From Mixia osmundae IAM 14324 (lineage: Eukaryota > Basidiomycota > Mixiomycetes > Mixiales > Mixiaceae), in the NCBI RefSeq assembly GCF_000708205.1, contig NW_014575554.1, positions 434,001 to 498,000 of the forward strand: 64,000 nucleotides of DNA, in the 5' to 3' direction. The position numbers were made by a program, and so were the translations under genes. This document shows positions 11,059 to 22,302 of this stretch, one piece after another (position 1 is the stretch's first letter; every line of letters begins with the position of its first letter). The notes under the pieces were generated by a model. It did not search any database. It saw nothing but the letters and a program-made list of their open reading frames with translations, and was not told where the DNA came from.

Positions 11059-12703
11059 ATGGCAGACCAGGCAGAGCAGAACATCGAGGTCTGGAAGATC
11101 AAGCGCCTCGTCAAGTCACTCGAAGCTGCTCGAGGTCAGCACGAGCGTCTCGGTACATGCCCCCTTCTGACTTGTCGGCGGCGTAACAGGCGCGGGCACG
11201 TCTATGATCAGCTTGATCATCCCACCCCGAGCGCAGATTGCACAGATCTCCGGCATGCTGACGCAAGAATACGGTACAGCATCCAACATCAAGTCTAGAG
11301 TGAATCGGCTGTCTGTTCTTGCCGCCATCACGTCGACACAGCAACGGTTGAAGCTCTACAACCGCACTCCCCCCAATGGGCTCATTGTCTATTGTGGCAC
11401 GATCCTGACGGACGAGGGAAAGGAGAAGAAGGTCAACTTTGACTTTGAACCCTTCAAGCCCATCAACACGTCGCTCTACCTCTGTGACAATAAATTTCAT
11501 ACCGAGGCCTTGGCTGAGCTGCTCGAATCGGATACCAAGTTTGGCTTCCTCGTCATGGACGGCTCTGGTAGGCTCTCGTGGTACAACGTCAGGTTTGGGC
11601 TGACACGAGCGGACAGGGTCGCTCTTTGGTACACTCGCAGGCAATACGCGTGAAGTGATCCACAAATTCACCGTCGATCTGCCCAAGAAGCACGGTCGTG
11701 GTGGTCAGTCTGCGCTCCGTTTCGCCCGTCTACGAGAGGAGAAGCGTCACAACTATGTCCGCAAAGTCGCCGAACTCATGGTCCAGCATTTCATCACGAA
11801 TGACAAAGTCAACGTCGCCGGGCTTGTCCTTGCTGGCAGTGCGGATTTCAAGACTGAACTCAACCTGTCAGACATGTTTGACCCGAGGTATGCTCTGTTG
11901 AGAGCACTCGTAGCATCTGGCTGATCGCTGTCGTGATCTAGACTGGCTTGCAAGGTCATCAAGGTTGTGGATGTGTCGTACGGCGGTCTGAACGGCTTCA
12001 ATCAAGCTATCGAACTCGCCGGAGAGTCGCTGGCTGGCGTCAAGTTCATCGAAGAGAAGAAGTAAGTCATGCGTCATGCTGATTGTACGCCATCTGACCT
12101 TGTGACCAATCAGACTCATTCAAAAGTACTTTGACGAGATCTCCCACGATACGGGCAAGTACTGTTTCGGCGTGGAGGATACATTGCGAGGTCTCGAACT
12201 GTCAGCTATCGAGACGCTCATCGTTTGGGAGGACCTCGATGTTACTCGCCATGTCTTGCGCGCGTCAACCGGCGAAGATGTGGTGATCCATACCATGCCG
12301 CCCGTCAACCTTTCTGCTACGACGACGGCAGCTGCAACAGACGGCAAGTCGACCGCTGCAGGTATCGCAGCCCTCTCCGACATTGACCGAGCCAAGTTCA
12401 TCGACAAGGTCACCGGGCTAGAGATGGAGCAAGCGCAAGAACCCCAGAGCTTGCTCGAGTGGTTCGCAGAGAACCACAAGAGCTTCGGTGCTGCGCTCGA
12501 ATTTGTCACGAACAAGAGCCAAGAAGGCTCGCAATTCGTCAAAGGATTCGGTGGCGTAGGCGGCCTGTTGCGTTACCGAGTCGACTTTGCCACCATTGCC
12601 GACGCACTCGATAGCGGAGATGTCGGTGCCACGATCGTCTCATTGGTACCTTGGCTGACGTGGATCGGCCGCACAGGAGTTCTTCGACTCTGACGAAGAG
12701 TGA
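11059..12703 (+). CDS. SUP45: Eukaryotic peptide chain release factor 1 (eRF1)
   Basis: Recognises all three stop codons and triggers peptide release. Domain N has [14 protein letters not shown] (the NIKS decoding motif) and [10 protein letters not shown] (YxCxxxF). Domain M has the catalytic [18 protein letters not shown] (GGQ). Domain C binds eRF3 and ends in an acidic tail. Exons: 11059-~11134, ~11197-11570, ~11625-11890, ~11943-12062, ~12115-12621, and a last exon (12677-12703) encoding EFFDSDEE after an intron at 12622-12676 whose donor reads gtcggt. Motifs are intact, consistent with standard stop-codon use. The start ATG at 11059 gives [13 protein letters not shown], the usual N-terminus. 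Confidence 0.95.
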
Positions 12704-13022
12704 CGGGTGCAATCGCTCTCTTCCTTGTCGCTCAAGTCACAACTCTGTCGAGTCGGACGCTCGAGGCAGAAGGAGGGAGTCCAATCGGTCTCACTCTGGA
12801 GCCTCAGCTGTGCGCTCGAGTCTTTCCCGCCCCGCGGCCTCACCTTGTCAAGTCTTGCTGCTTATTGACGGCCTTTTGCCTGAACAGAAAGAGGCGGTCA
12901 GATGAGACTCGAGCGGCTCTCATGTCTGAAGTCTTGTGGATATACTAGCAAGTGTAATGCATACCGGGCATGCCCTGTCATAACAACATCGGAAAAATGG
13001 AGAAACATCGAGCTGCACTCAT
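12704..13022. other. Convergent 3' intergenic stretch
   Basis: 319 bp between the stops of eRF1 and ELF1. It should hold both 3' ends. I see no further gene; the small frames here look like chance. Confidence 0.5.
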
Positions 13023-13626
13023 TCACTCGTCCTCGTCGGAGTCTTCCACACGCTGACGCTTGGTCTGAGGAATATCAGGCAGATCAGCCTCTTCGTCGTC
13101 GTCTTCCTCATCGTACTCGTCTGCCGTCTTGGGTAGCTTACGCTGAGGTGGCGGCCTGCTGTCCGGTTCTGGCGTCAGACCGTCTTGGTCCTCTTCAGGC
13201 CCGTCGAGATGCTCGTCCCGATCTGCTTGCCTTGCCGCTGCTTTGGACGCTGCTCGTTTGGCCAGGCGGTCTGCTTCGTCTATCCAGTCTGAGAAGACGT
13301 CGATGGGTTCCGACAGGTCTGTCAGACAGATTTGTCAGCACGAGCTGCTGGAAGGTCACAGGAGGGTCCATGGACTCACGATTGATGGATGTCGCATACT
13401 TTGCATGACAGTCTGTGCACTTGAGTGTGCCCACGAGCTTCTGCCGGTCCATCGTGACTGCGCAGGTCCCTGTGTGACTGGACAGCTTTAGCTCTGACAC
13501 AGAGGTCGAGCAAGCCCAGAGGCACGCCTCACCCGTTGCTTGGCAGAGCAAACACCGGAATGACTTGTCCAGCGGCTGCGCTCTGAACTTGGGCGCGAGC
13601 TTCTTCGATGACTTGCGCTTGCCCAT
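13023..13626 (-). CDS. ELF1: Transcription elongation factor Elf1 (ELOF1)
   Basis: Small zinc-binding factor that rides on RNA polymerase II during elongation. ATG at 13626 gives MGKRKSSKKLAPK, the basic start of the family. The zinc ribbon has FRCLLC and, after an intron, LKCTDCHAKYATS. The joined frame TGTCAVTMDRQKLVG confirms the splice. The next exon gives SEPIDVFSDWIDEADR, the conserved helical end of Elf1. A fungal acidic tail rich in Asp/Glu follows and ends EDSDEDE. Two introns. It is divergent from YVC1, with 98 bp between starts. Confidence 0.93.
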
Positions 13627-13724
13627 CCTGAACGCCGAATGACTCTGCAAAAATGAAGGCGACTCTCCTTTTTGGCGCGACGGGCTGACTTCTCTGAGTC
13701 TCTGCCGGCCTGGACTGATAAGCC

Positions 13725-16146
13725 ATGTCACTCAAGACCGTCAGGCCCAAGCCCCAGGCGAGAGGCTTCTCCTATTCTATCCCGAGCAGAGCGCCCAACG
13801 ACTGCGACGATGCAAGTGAAGATTCGCCCCTCATCCACGACGAGCCAGACGAGGACGGCTGCCTCCATCCGACTTCGAGCTCCCACCGACATGAGCCTTG
13901 TCCGCCTGATCCTCATGCAGGCCTGCCTGTCTACCAAAACATCCATCGAGTCCGGCGGGACATCATTGCGGCGGTTGAGGATCCCTACACGATGGAACAG
14001 CTCAGTTCGCCACGAATGAATATCCACACTGTCCGTCCACTGGTGGACAAGCTCTACGACATGCACGACATTTCGATCATCTACTGTCTGCTCGTCAACC
14101 GGACCCAGTTTCTCAGAGAGCAGAACGGGCGGAGCCATCAGTACTCCGTCAATTCGACCCGCGCAGGATTATGTGAAGTCGTCGCCATCAAGATCATCAG
14201 GCGGCTCAACGAACGCTATACGGGCAAAGAGGGTCTTCTATGTATGTATGCTTGGGTATGACTTTGCTGCCTTTCCTGACCCGGTACGGGCTGCAGTGCT
14301 CGCCAATGTCCTCGTTGGCGGATTCGAGCCTTTCCAGAATGCGCCCGATGAGACCATCAAAGAGCACCGGACAGGTCTCCATTGGGCAACGCAGAAGCGC
14401 GGAGGCTATGAGCGCAAGCTGACCGCACTCGAGGTCGCCATCATATCAGAAAGCAAGGCCTTTCTCGCTGCCCCTGCCTGCCAAAAAGTCGTCGACGCCA
14501 TCTACCGAGGCAGACTGGTCTACACGCCCACGACATTCTTTGACATCTTGCCAGATCACTACAAACACAAACCCATCAGTATCTATGATCCTCGCAAGGC
14601 GCCCTTGCTCAACCATTATCGCTTGATTGTGCCGAGAACACGGAACTTCCTCGAGATACTCCAATTCATCACCCTGCTCGCGCTCTTCATTCTCGTCATG
14701 GAAACCAAACAGATAAGCTACATGACAGTCTATGAAATCGTGTTCTGCGTCTTTGCGATTGGCTACGCACTCGATGAGGTTGCATCGATCTTGGAGCACG
14801 GCTGGCAAGTCTACACGCAAAACCTCTGGTCTTTCCTCGACGTCACCTTCATCTTCATCTTCTTCACCTACTTTGTCACCCGCGTACAAGGCCTCAGCGA
14901 GGGAAACGACGAGGTCGCCTATCTGGCACTCAACATTCTGTCAACTGGCGCGGTCGCCCTGCTCCCAAGACTGGCTTTCAATCTCATGAGCGAAAACATG
15001 CTCTTCATTTCTCTAAGGTTTGGCTCATTATGTCTAGCGATACCAAATGCTCAGTCTTTGACAGGGCGATGATGAGCGACTTCATGCTGCTCATGTTTCT
15101 GGCCGTCTGGTGCTTCGCTGGCTTTCTCATGTCCATGCGCTGGCTCGACGAGCTGGAAGTTCACTCGGCTGTGACCATCTCCAAATGGATGTGAGTGCCC
15201 AAAGCTCGCTCAGAGTGCCTGCGCTCATACGGTAGAAAGGATCTGGATCTGGTTCGGCTTGGATGGCACGGGGATTCAAGAAGCACCGCAATTTCACTGG
15301 CTCCTGGGGCCTGTCCTCATGGTTAGCATGCCATGCGTGCTGTATGCGTAGCTCATGCGGAAGCAGGTGGCCTTTGCCTGCTTGGCCAACACGCTCCTGC
15401 TGACGATTCTGGTCTCCATGCTGAGCAACACATTCTCCAAAATTGCCAACAATGTCGGCGCAGAAGTACAGTTCCGACGAGCTGTGCTCGTCTTCGAGGG
15501 CGTCAAGAGCGATGCCATTTTTGCTTATCAGCCGCCCTTCAATATTGGCGCAATCATCATCATGTTGCCGCTCAAGTTCTTCGTTTCGCCGCGTTGGTTC
15601 CACAAGATCAACGTCTGCGTCATCCGAGTCCTCAACGCTCCCATGTTGCTGTGCATCTCGCTCTACGAACGCGAAACACTCTGGAGACAGAATGCGAAAT
15701 CGCAAAGCTGGCTCACGCAGAAGCTGGAGAGCTTTCAAGTCTGGCGGTCCAACTACTTCACAGTCCACGGCGACTTACAGGCCGTCTTTGAAGCCGAACC
15801 GCCAGAGGAAGCATACGACAACTATTCCGACATTGCTATGCTGGAAGATCATGCGGATCAGAGTAAACAGCACGAAGGGGGTCATGCTGACGATGAAGAC
15901 CGCGAGAGGCACCAGCGCCGGCTGAGCAATGCGGACAGTCTCGTACCGCAAGGTCTTAGTGGGCACCTCTCGCATCTCATTGGCGCGATCCAAGGGGAAC
16001 GCGAGATCAAGGGCGCACCCGAGCGTCTCGAACGTGTCGAGGCAGCAGTACAGCGCATGGAGAAGCTGCTGGCTAAGATCGCTTCCAACTATGACGATGG
16101 CGACGATAACGACAACGAAGAAGAGTCTCCCAATGCGCCTGACTGA
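13725..16146 (+). CDS. YVC1: Vacuolar TRP-family cation channel (Yvc1/TRPY1)
   Basis: Calcium-release channel of the fungal vacuole. The cytosolic N-terminus (PLVDKLYDMHDISIIYCLLVNRTQFL, shown in part) is the conserved linker of fungal TRPY proteins. Several hydrophobic helices follow, including FITLLALFILVMETK, a segment at about 14810-14900, and the region at about 15070-15130. The C-terminal cytosolic part is acidic and ends in NEEESPNAPD; the Asp/Glu cluster resembles the calcium-sensing acidic patch of Yvc1. Exons lie at about 13725-14240, 14265-15020, 15065-15190, 15240-15320 and 15360-16146. A perfect 16-bp tandem duplication covers the stop codon. Confidence 0.88.
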
Positions 16147-16169
16147 TGCAACGCCTGACTGATGCAACG
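16138..16169. repeat. 16-bp perfect tandem duplication at the YVC1 stop codon
   Basis: The unit cctgactgatgcaacg occurs twice, at 16138-16153 and 16154-16169. The first copy contains the YVC1 TGA. The second copy lies 6 bp before the stop codon of the convergent gene at 16176. Confidence 0.9.
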
Positions 16170-16175
16170 ACAATG

Positions 16176-17077
16176 CTATAGCTTATGCCGTCGGGATTTC
16201 GACGCAATGGCTGCGAATGCGACCTGCACACAGCCGGATCAGCCTCGCCATCGCAGTCGATGGCTACATACCTGTGGCTTCCCCGTCTCGAATCGCTCGA
16301 CTAAGTTAAACATCTCCCGATGATTGACCGCTTCGACCTCCAGCGGATTCAATGCCGTCTTCATTTGTTGCTTTATCATTAGTATCTGCAAGGGCAGTTC
16401 AGTGTTGTTATACCGATGTACGGTTTGTCACGCACGCTTGATGCGTCTTTATCTTGCAGCAGGTCACGAAGCTCGGTGTGAACTTGTCGCTGAAAGTCTG
16501 AAGCGTCCTTGCTCGCGACAACGCAATTGATGAAGCCGGCTTGCTGCAGCCTGTCCGCACCGATCCTGCGCCCGAAGAGGAGGACTTCGTTCGCAAGCGC
16601 ATGCCCCATCCGTCGCGGAAACGTCAGGCTCGATGCGCCCTCGGCTACTAGCGAGAGCGAAGCGAAAGGGCAGAGCAAATAGAAGCTCTCCACTGTGTAG
16701 ATCAGATCGAATAGACCAAGGATGGCAGCTGCAATGCCTATCGCTGGCCCTTGGCAAGCCGCTACGAGCACTTTCGGGTGTTCGGCAATCGAACGCACGA
16801 GGTCGCCGTTGCCTTGTGCAGCCCTCCTCAGCAGGGCTGCCCGTGGCGCTTCGCCTTCACGGTCAACATCACGATTCTTGACGTCGGCTCCTGCAGACCA
16901 GAAGCTTCCCTGTGCTTGGATGACGGTGATAGTGATGTTCGGCTCGAGTGCAATCTCACGGAGCAGCTGGGACAGCCGCCGCCAGAGATCGAGTGTCAAG
17001 CCGTTACGTGTCTCCTGCTTTTTGATGGTGATGATGGCAAGCGGGCCGTCATAGACTCGCTCTATGTGCTCACTCAT
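16176..17077 (-). CDS. Peroxisomal enoyl-CoA hydratase/isomerase (Eci1/Dci1-like) with PTS1
   Basis: Crotonase-fold enzyme, probably a delta3,delta2-enoyl-CoA isomerase of peroxisomal beta-oxidation. ATG at 17077 gives MSEHIERVYDG. The oxyanion-hole segments are SFWSAGADVKNRD (first) and VAACQGPAIGIAAAILGLFD (second), and an acidic residue follows in the usual position (VAEGASSL). Exon 1 ends at DKDASS; an intron leads to ILMIKQQMKTALNP; a 48-nt intron (16224-16271) leads to a tiny 48-nt last exon that ends in ...SRRHKL. HKL is an accepted peroxisomal targeting signal of type 1. If the last intron is retained, a stop appears in it and the signal is lost. Confidence 0.8.
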
Positions 17078-17236
17078 GGCAAAGTGTGGGGTAAGGAGCG
17101 CCCTGAGAGCAGAGCAAGCGCGCAAGACGCGACCAAACCTACTTCCACACAAAATTGCCACAACCCGAACTGCAATGTCCATGTTGCGCACACCCCGCGC
17201 TGACAACCTCTCTAGAATCATACCAATGTCGAAGCT

Positions 17237-19001
17237 CTATTTTGCCAATACTGGCTGAGGACACAAAACGGCTTTCAGCGTCTTTGGAGGCGTCTGGCCG
17301 GTCAAGCGATGCCAATGCTGCGAAAGCGCCAGTATATTCGACTGTTGGGCGGCACTATTGCCATCGGGGTAGTAGATCGAGTACGAGTCAGAATGCTGCA
17401 CGTAGGCGCCGCAGCACTGGTCGCCGGTTGTGTAGGCATGGCCAAAGACGGACCAGGCCATCGAGCCGACGTAATTGGTCTTCTCCACCGCGCTGATGTA
17501 CGATTGCAGCTTGCTATAATCTGTCCAGTCGAATTCTCCGATCAGGAGGTTCTTCTTTGCACTCTTGGCTAGTGAAAGATCCTTGCTGAAGATGCCGGTG
17601 TTGATCGGATAAAGATGATCGCTCGCGATATCAATATATGACGATTTGAGGCCCGGCGCAGTTGCACCAGTCGAGTCTGCCGACCAGTCAGAAGAGGACA
17701 CCAGCTTTCTCAGAATGCTCACAATTCCATAGACCGTCAGTGCCATCGATGATGAGCTGATTTGGCGCGAGATGCTTGATGAGACTGGCGATGTTGTTTG
17801 TGAAGGCCAAGGGCGGATATCCTTCCCTTCCAATGTATGCGCCCCATTCATTGCCAGTTTCCCAAGCGATAATGGTTGGATCTTGCGCATACGTCAAGCC
17901 GGTGTATGGATTTTTGTGCGTGATGAACGTTTGGATATAGCTGCGGAAGGCGTTGAGCGCACTCGCATTGGTGTAAAATGCGCTGCCGTAATTGCCAGTC
18001 GATATCCCTAGCCAACGAAGGAATGTGTACTTGCCCCCGGTATAGTACTGCACACAGGCTCGATCAGCGGCATTAGGCGCCAATATCAGAGAGACGTGCC
18101 TGGTAATCATCTCCCAGGGTGATTATAACGCGAAGACCATATTGGCCGGCGGCGTAGACCGCATAGTCGATTGCGTCCCATGCCTGTGCATTATAAGTAT
18201 CTGCGAGAGTCTCAGCTGATGTGAACATCCCGAATTACGAGTCTTACTTAGCGACGGCATAAGAGACAAGGAATTGCCGTACGAGATGCCCAGACTCAGC
18301 GCACGGATCGTATTCGCGCCCATTGCCACTGCGATTGCCATTGCTTCACGCACTCGACCCTTGTCTGGATAGCTTGGGCTCGGCTGCACGTTCTCGTCGA
18401 GCCCGAGCCAATATACGTTGGGCCCTGCCATGCGATAATTCTTGCCATTCAGCAGCAGATTTTGTCCAGAGCGCTTGACAAAGGCTGTTGGCTTTGGCAG
18501 CGTTCCCGTGCCAGCAATAGTGGTTGCGCCTTCGGTGTAAGTGACTGGACACGTACTGGACGGGGTCGCTGTTGTCGCAGTGACTGCCTTGCTGCTACTG
18601 GCTGCCGTCGCCTTCGTCGTGCTCGTAGCCTTTGCTACCGTAGTTGTCTTCTTTTTGGTGGTCTTTTTCTTCTTCTTTTTAGTCTTGCTGGCTCGCTTGT
18701 GTACTGTTACTGCCAAGTCATCACGCTTGCCGAAGCTTGATAGGTGAGGGTGACCGTGGCGAATGCGATCCATTGCGGCTTTCTCATGCTCGTGCAGCTC
18801 TGCTGTTTGCTTGGCCGTTAGCGTCTTGATCTTCTTGGAGGCGTGATGGTGATGTTTATGACCATGCTTGCTGATCGAGCGTTGGCCGGCATGTTTGGCA
18901 AGAGCATCATGATGATGTGCGGGCAGTTTCGCCTCGCTGAGCGGTAGAACAGTCGACAAGGTGACGACCAGGATCGCCAGACCGGCCAGCGGGAGCTTCA
19001 T
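17237..19001 (-). CDS. Secreted GH5 glycoside hydrolase, mannanase-like, with His-rich propeptide
   Basis: Signal peptide MKLPLAGLAILVVTLSTVLP is followed by a His-rich region (HHHD, HGHKHHHH), dibasic sites in SFGKRDD and VHKRASK suitable for Kex2 cleavage, and a Lys/Thr tract (TKKKKKKTTKKKTTT) with a Ser/Thr linker. The catalytic domain starts at about residue 180 with LLLNGKNYRMAGPNVYWLGLD. The acid/base glutamate is in IIAWETGNEWGAY and the nucleophile in LLIGEFDWTDY, as in GH5 beta-mannanases. At least three introns (about 18110-18130, 18200-18250, 17690-17720). Likely acts on plant or fungal mannan in the cell wall; exact substrate not proven. Confidence 0.83.
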
Positions 19002-19389
19002 CGCAAGGATATAGGTGGCTCCTTGTAGCGGACCGACTTTGTGTGTGCGTGAACCGCAGCCATTGCAGCGTGTCGCACCTCGAGTCTGCAGCAGTCCCGT
19101 AGATCCGTCAAGCGGTCTTCCGCTCGAGCGATAATCAGGATTTACAGCAGGCTCGAAATGGTTTCGATCACATGTTGATATCGCGTCGCGCTAATATCAA
19201 ATCGGAATACTTCTTCTTCTTCACGCTGCACGCGGAGCCTAAGCCGTACACAATGTGCTGGCCCACAAGCTCGCAAGCGACACGATGCATTTGAGTCATC
19301 TGCCACTAACCGGCTTCATCTGTAGACAGGCGCTCGCATGCAGTGTGTGCAGAAGGCAGGAAAAGGGATGCATGTAGACCAGCTACGCG
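19002..19389. other. Intergenic, no gene seen
   Basis: 388 bp upstream of the mannanase-like gene and downstream of the next minus-strand gene. No supported frame. It includes an AT-rich patch near 19190-19210, otherwise featureless. Confidence 0.5.
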
Positions 19390-20703
19390 CTAGTTTGCCC
19401 ATCGCCACGAGATGGGTACCCTGCCCACGGACTGAGCCGAGCCTGTAGACTCAAAGAGCGTAGGCGATAGATCGAGCGATTGAGCATAGCAGCCGGCGCA
19501 GAGATCGCCAGCGATACCCACTACTGTTCGACCAGTTGCATGATTGGTGATGATGATGGATTTACCGCACTTGCGCATGTCAAAGTTGGCTGCTTGCAAA
19601 GCGACTACATTTGACTGAGCGGTGTACTGTGGGCCACACTTCGAAACGCCTGTCGATGGATCATAGAACGTCGCAGTGCCACCCGTATAGATTGGCGAGA
19701 ATGGCGCTACAGACTGTGATAACGTCGTACTCTCTGAGGGAGGCGTCCAGACAGGCGTATACGTCTGTGGCTGTTTCCAGGCCGTCGTGACCGGCGCGAC
19801 GGCCTGGTACGAGCTTTCGTCAGCCGATGGCTGCTTCGGCGGATCGGCCGGCGGCTTTTGCTCGACAGGCGGCGTTACAATCGGTGGCTTTGTGGCCGGA
19901 GGAGTCGTGGGCGAAGTGGTAGGCGACTTGCTGGGCTGAGAAAGTACGACATTCTTTTCCTCGCCAGTGACTGAATCGAGATTGCCCTTCAGGAGCTCAG
20001 GCAACTCTTGCTCGCTGACGTCTGGCTTACGATAGGACTGCTCTTGCGGTGAGCCGGCTGCGAGATTGCTGTCATGCTGGACAGCAGGATTCTGATCGTT
20101 GGATGGCCTCGGCGGCGTGGTGACGACGACAGGCTTGGGCTTGTACGTGTTCTCGTTGTAAGAAGATGGTGCAGGCGGCTTGTAAGCGAGCTTCTCTGGC
20201 TTCATGATCTGCTCCTGCTCAGGCTGGGCCGACTTTTGCACAGCCTCATCTGATTGGTATGCTGGCTGATGCTCAGGCGGTACTGCTGGCGCAGAGCCGG
20301 TGCCGGCCGGCGTGCAGCCATTCGCCTGTCCCAGAGGACAGCTGTCGCTAACATCAGCCCGGCCTCGTCTTCCAAGCCGCGGGAAAATACAGACCTGCCG
20401 AAAGCGCTTGTGCCCTCAGGATCAGAGCCGAATTCATTCAGACCCTGAGGATGGTCGCCGAACGGGTTCGTGCCGAATTCCGAGCTAAGATCTCGTCGTA
20501 GATGTCCTGCATTGGCTCCTTAGTAGCGTCTGGTTGCGATCTGCACAAGGCTTACCCGACTTGGAGAGCTGACGATGGCTGCGGTCGATATCGCCTTGGT
20601 GACGGTGGCGCCTATCAGCCCTCCAGCCAGCGGAAGCTGATGTGCAGAGGAAGAGCACAGTGAGCACTGCTGCAAGCGATAGTCTCGCAACCATGTTTGT
20701 CAT
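19390..20703 (-). CDS. Secreted double-psi beta-barrel protein (RlpA/expansin-like)
   Basis: ATG at 20703 gives MTNMVARLSLAAVLTVLFLC, a clear signal peptide. After an intron, the frame gives HLRRDLSSEFGTNPFGD. A second intron (donor AG|GTCTGT, acceptor TTAG|CGAC, near 20350-20395) leads to SDSCPLGQANGCTP. A long Pro/Gln/Lys-rich linker (about 200 residues) precedes the C-terminal domain, which starts TGGTATFYDPSTGVSKCG and contains IVGIAGDLCAGC-like spacing (VVGIAGDLCAGCYAQSLDLS), typical of fungal barwin/RlpA-like barrels. The catalytic Asp of expansins is plausibly in LDLSPTLF. Likely a wall-associated or secreted effector-like protein. Confidence 0.75.
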
Positions 20704-20875
20704 TGAAAGAGAGTGATTGGTCAATGCGAGGAGGATACAGAGAAGAGGATTCACCAGACACGAGACGGTTGTCAAGCATCGTCGATTTCTGATGTCTCAG
20801 GACCGCGCTAGCCGAGGAGATTCGCGATGCGTGCGTGTGCGGTCAGGCTCTGGTGCACAGCGCAATGCATTTCGC

Positions 20876-22090
20876 TCAACGTGGCTTCGCGAACCCCACA
20901 GCGGGCGGTCCGCCGGGTCCTTGAAATGCAAGGACGAGGTAAGCTGCCTTGATAAAGACGTCGCCTAACAGGAAGCCCCCGCCGATGAGATCCTCTCCAA
21001 TGATACCGCCGACGCAAGCACCCGTCCCGCTCGAGCCAATATTGAGATCCTGAGGATTGAAACTGACTTGCAGGGTGCCGAATGAAAGCGAGATGACACC
21101 CGAATAGTCACAAGGGATCGAGTAGGATCCTTGCGGTAGTTCCGGACTATCCAAGGCTTGCGACCCTTCGATCTGAGCGTAGATGGCAGCAGCGATCTCG
21201 GGCGTCGTATAGGCGTAGCTACTGCCTGTGTCGATCTGTATGCAGATGAGCTGACCCTCCTGAGACAGGCAAGATGGCGTACAATGCACTTGATACTACT
21301 CTCGACAGCTATCTGTCCATTCACGCTGATGCTCGAGGCCTCGATCTGCCACCAAGCTGCTTGGGTCACAGGAACCCATTCGATCTCGCCCGAATAATGT
21401 GACTGATCTGTCGCACCCAGTGAGAATGTCGATCCGCCTTGTGTCCTACTGAAATAAAATGCCATGAGAGGTTGATCAAGCTGAGGAATCAAGTTCTGCG
21501 CCCAAGGCATTTGCTGGTTCGAGCTGATCGCCTCAAAGCCCAAGCCGAGAATGCCCACTGCAGGCGTGACAATCTCGCTAGTTGATGTGATGGCGCCGAA
21601 CGCTTGCTGTGCCACCGAGAAGGGGCCAAGTGCGACGACATCGGTGACCGTTGTACCGCTGGCTGAGCCACTGGCATACTGTATCTGGAAGGGCGCACCA
21701 CTATCCTGAAATGTGCTGGACTGCTGTGTTTGGAACCCGTTGCCGTAGATCTGTACCTGGAAATCGGCCGAGCCGGAGTCGAGAAGGATAGGTAGCTGCT
21801 GTGCAGGTGTGCCTATTGAGAGCATGACATAGTCTGCAGTAATGTCAGAGGCAATCTAGCCCGAGGGCTCCATGCTCACAGCCGAGATCAATTTGGCCGG
21901 ACAATTCGGTCGTGACGGGGATGGTGGCATGGTTCCTAGCCAGCAATCGACGCCTGCCGCTCGTGGTGAGGGTGTGATTGATGCGAGACCGGCGAAAGGT
22001 GGCAACGCGTTCGATAGGTAGATGTATGTGCGCTGCAGAAGCGACGTGATCACATGCCAAGAGCAAGGCGAAAGCTATTTTGCAGATCAT
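20876..22090 (-). CDS. Pepsin-type aspartic protease (A1 family), secreted
   Basis: Signal peptide MICKIAFALLLACDHVASA, then a basic propeptide ending near the RRRLLARN region. An intron with phase-matched borders near 21840-21885 joins SGQIDLG to YYVMLSIGTPAQQ. The first active-site motif is LLDSGSADF, a DSG form instead of the usual DTG; the second is IQIDTGSSYAY. The flap region is IQYASGSASGTTVTD, where the usual flap Tyr may be that of IQYASG. The middle intron lies near 21280-21300. The product ends at VGFAKPR without a GPI signal. It lies in a row of minus-strand secretory genes. Confidence 0.82.
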
Positions 22091-22302
22091 CTGGTCGTGG
22101 AGAGCCCGTCATGGACATGATATGCACAGAGGAAGTCACAGTCATGGCGATGGCAAGACGAGTCAGTCGAGACAACAAGCAACAAGTCGCGTGATGACGC
22201 GTTCGCGTTGACAACAGCCTCTTTGCCGAGCTACGCATCGCGATGATGCAGACTCTCTGGAAGTCACAACATGCATTCCCAAAATCCCGGTGTACAAAGC
22301 AT

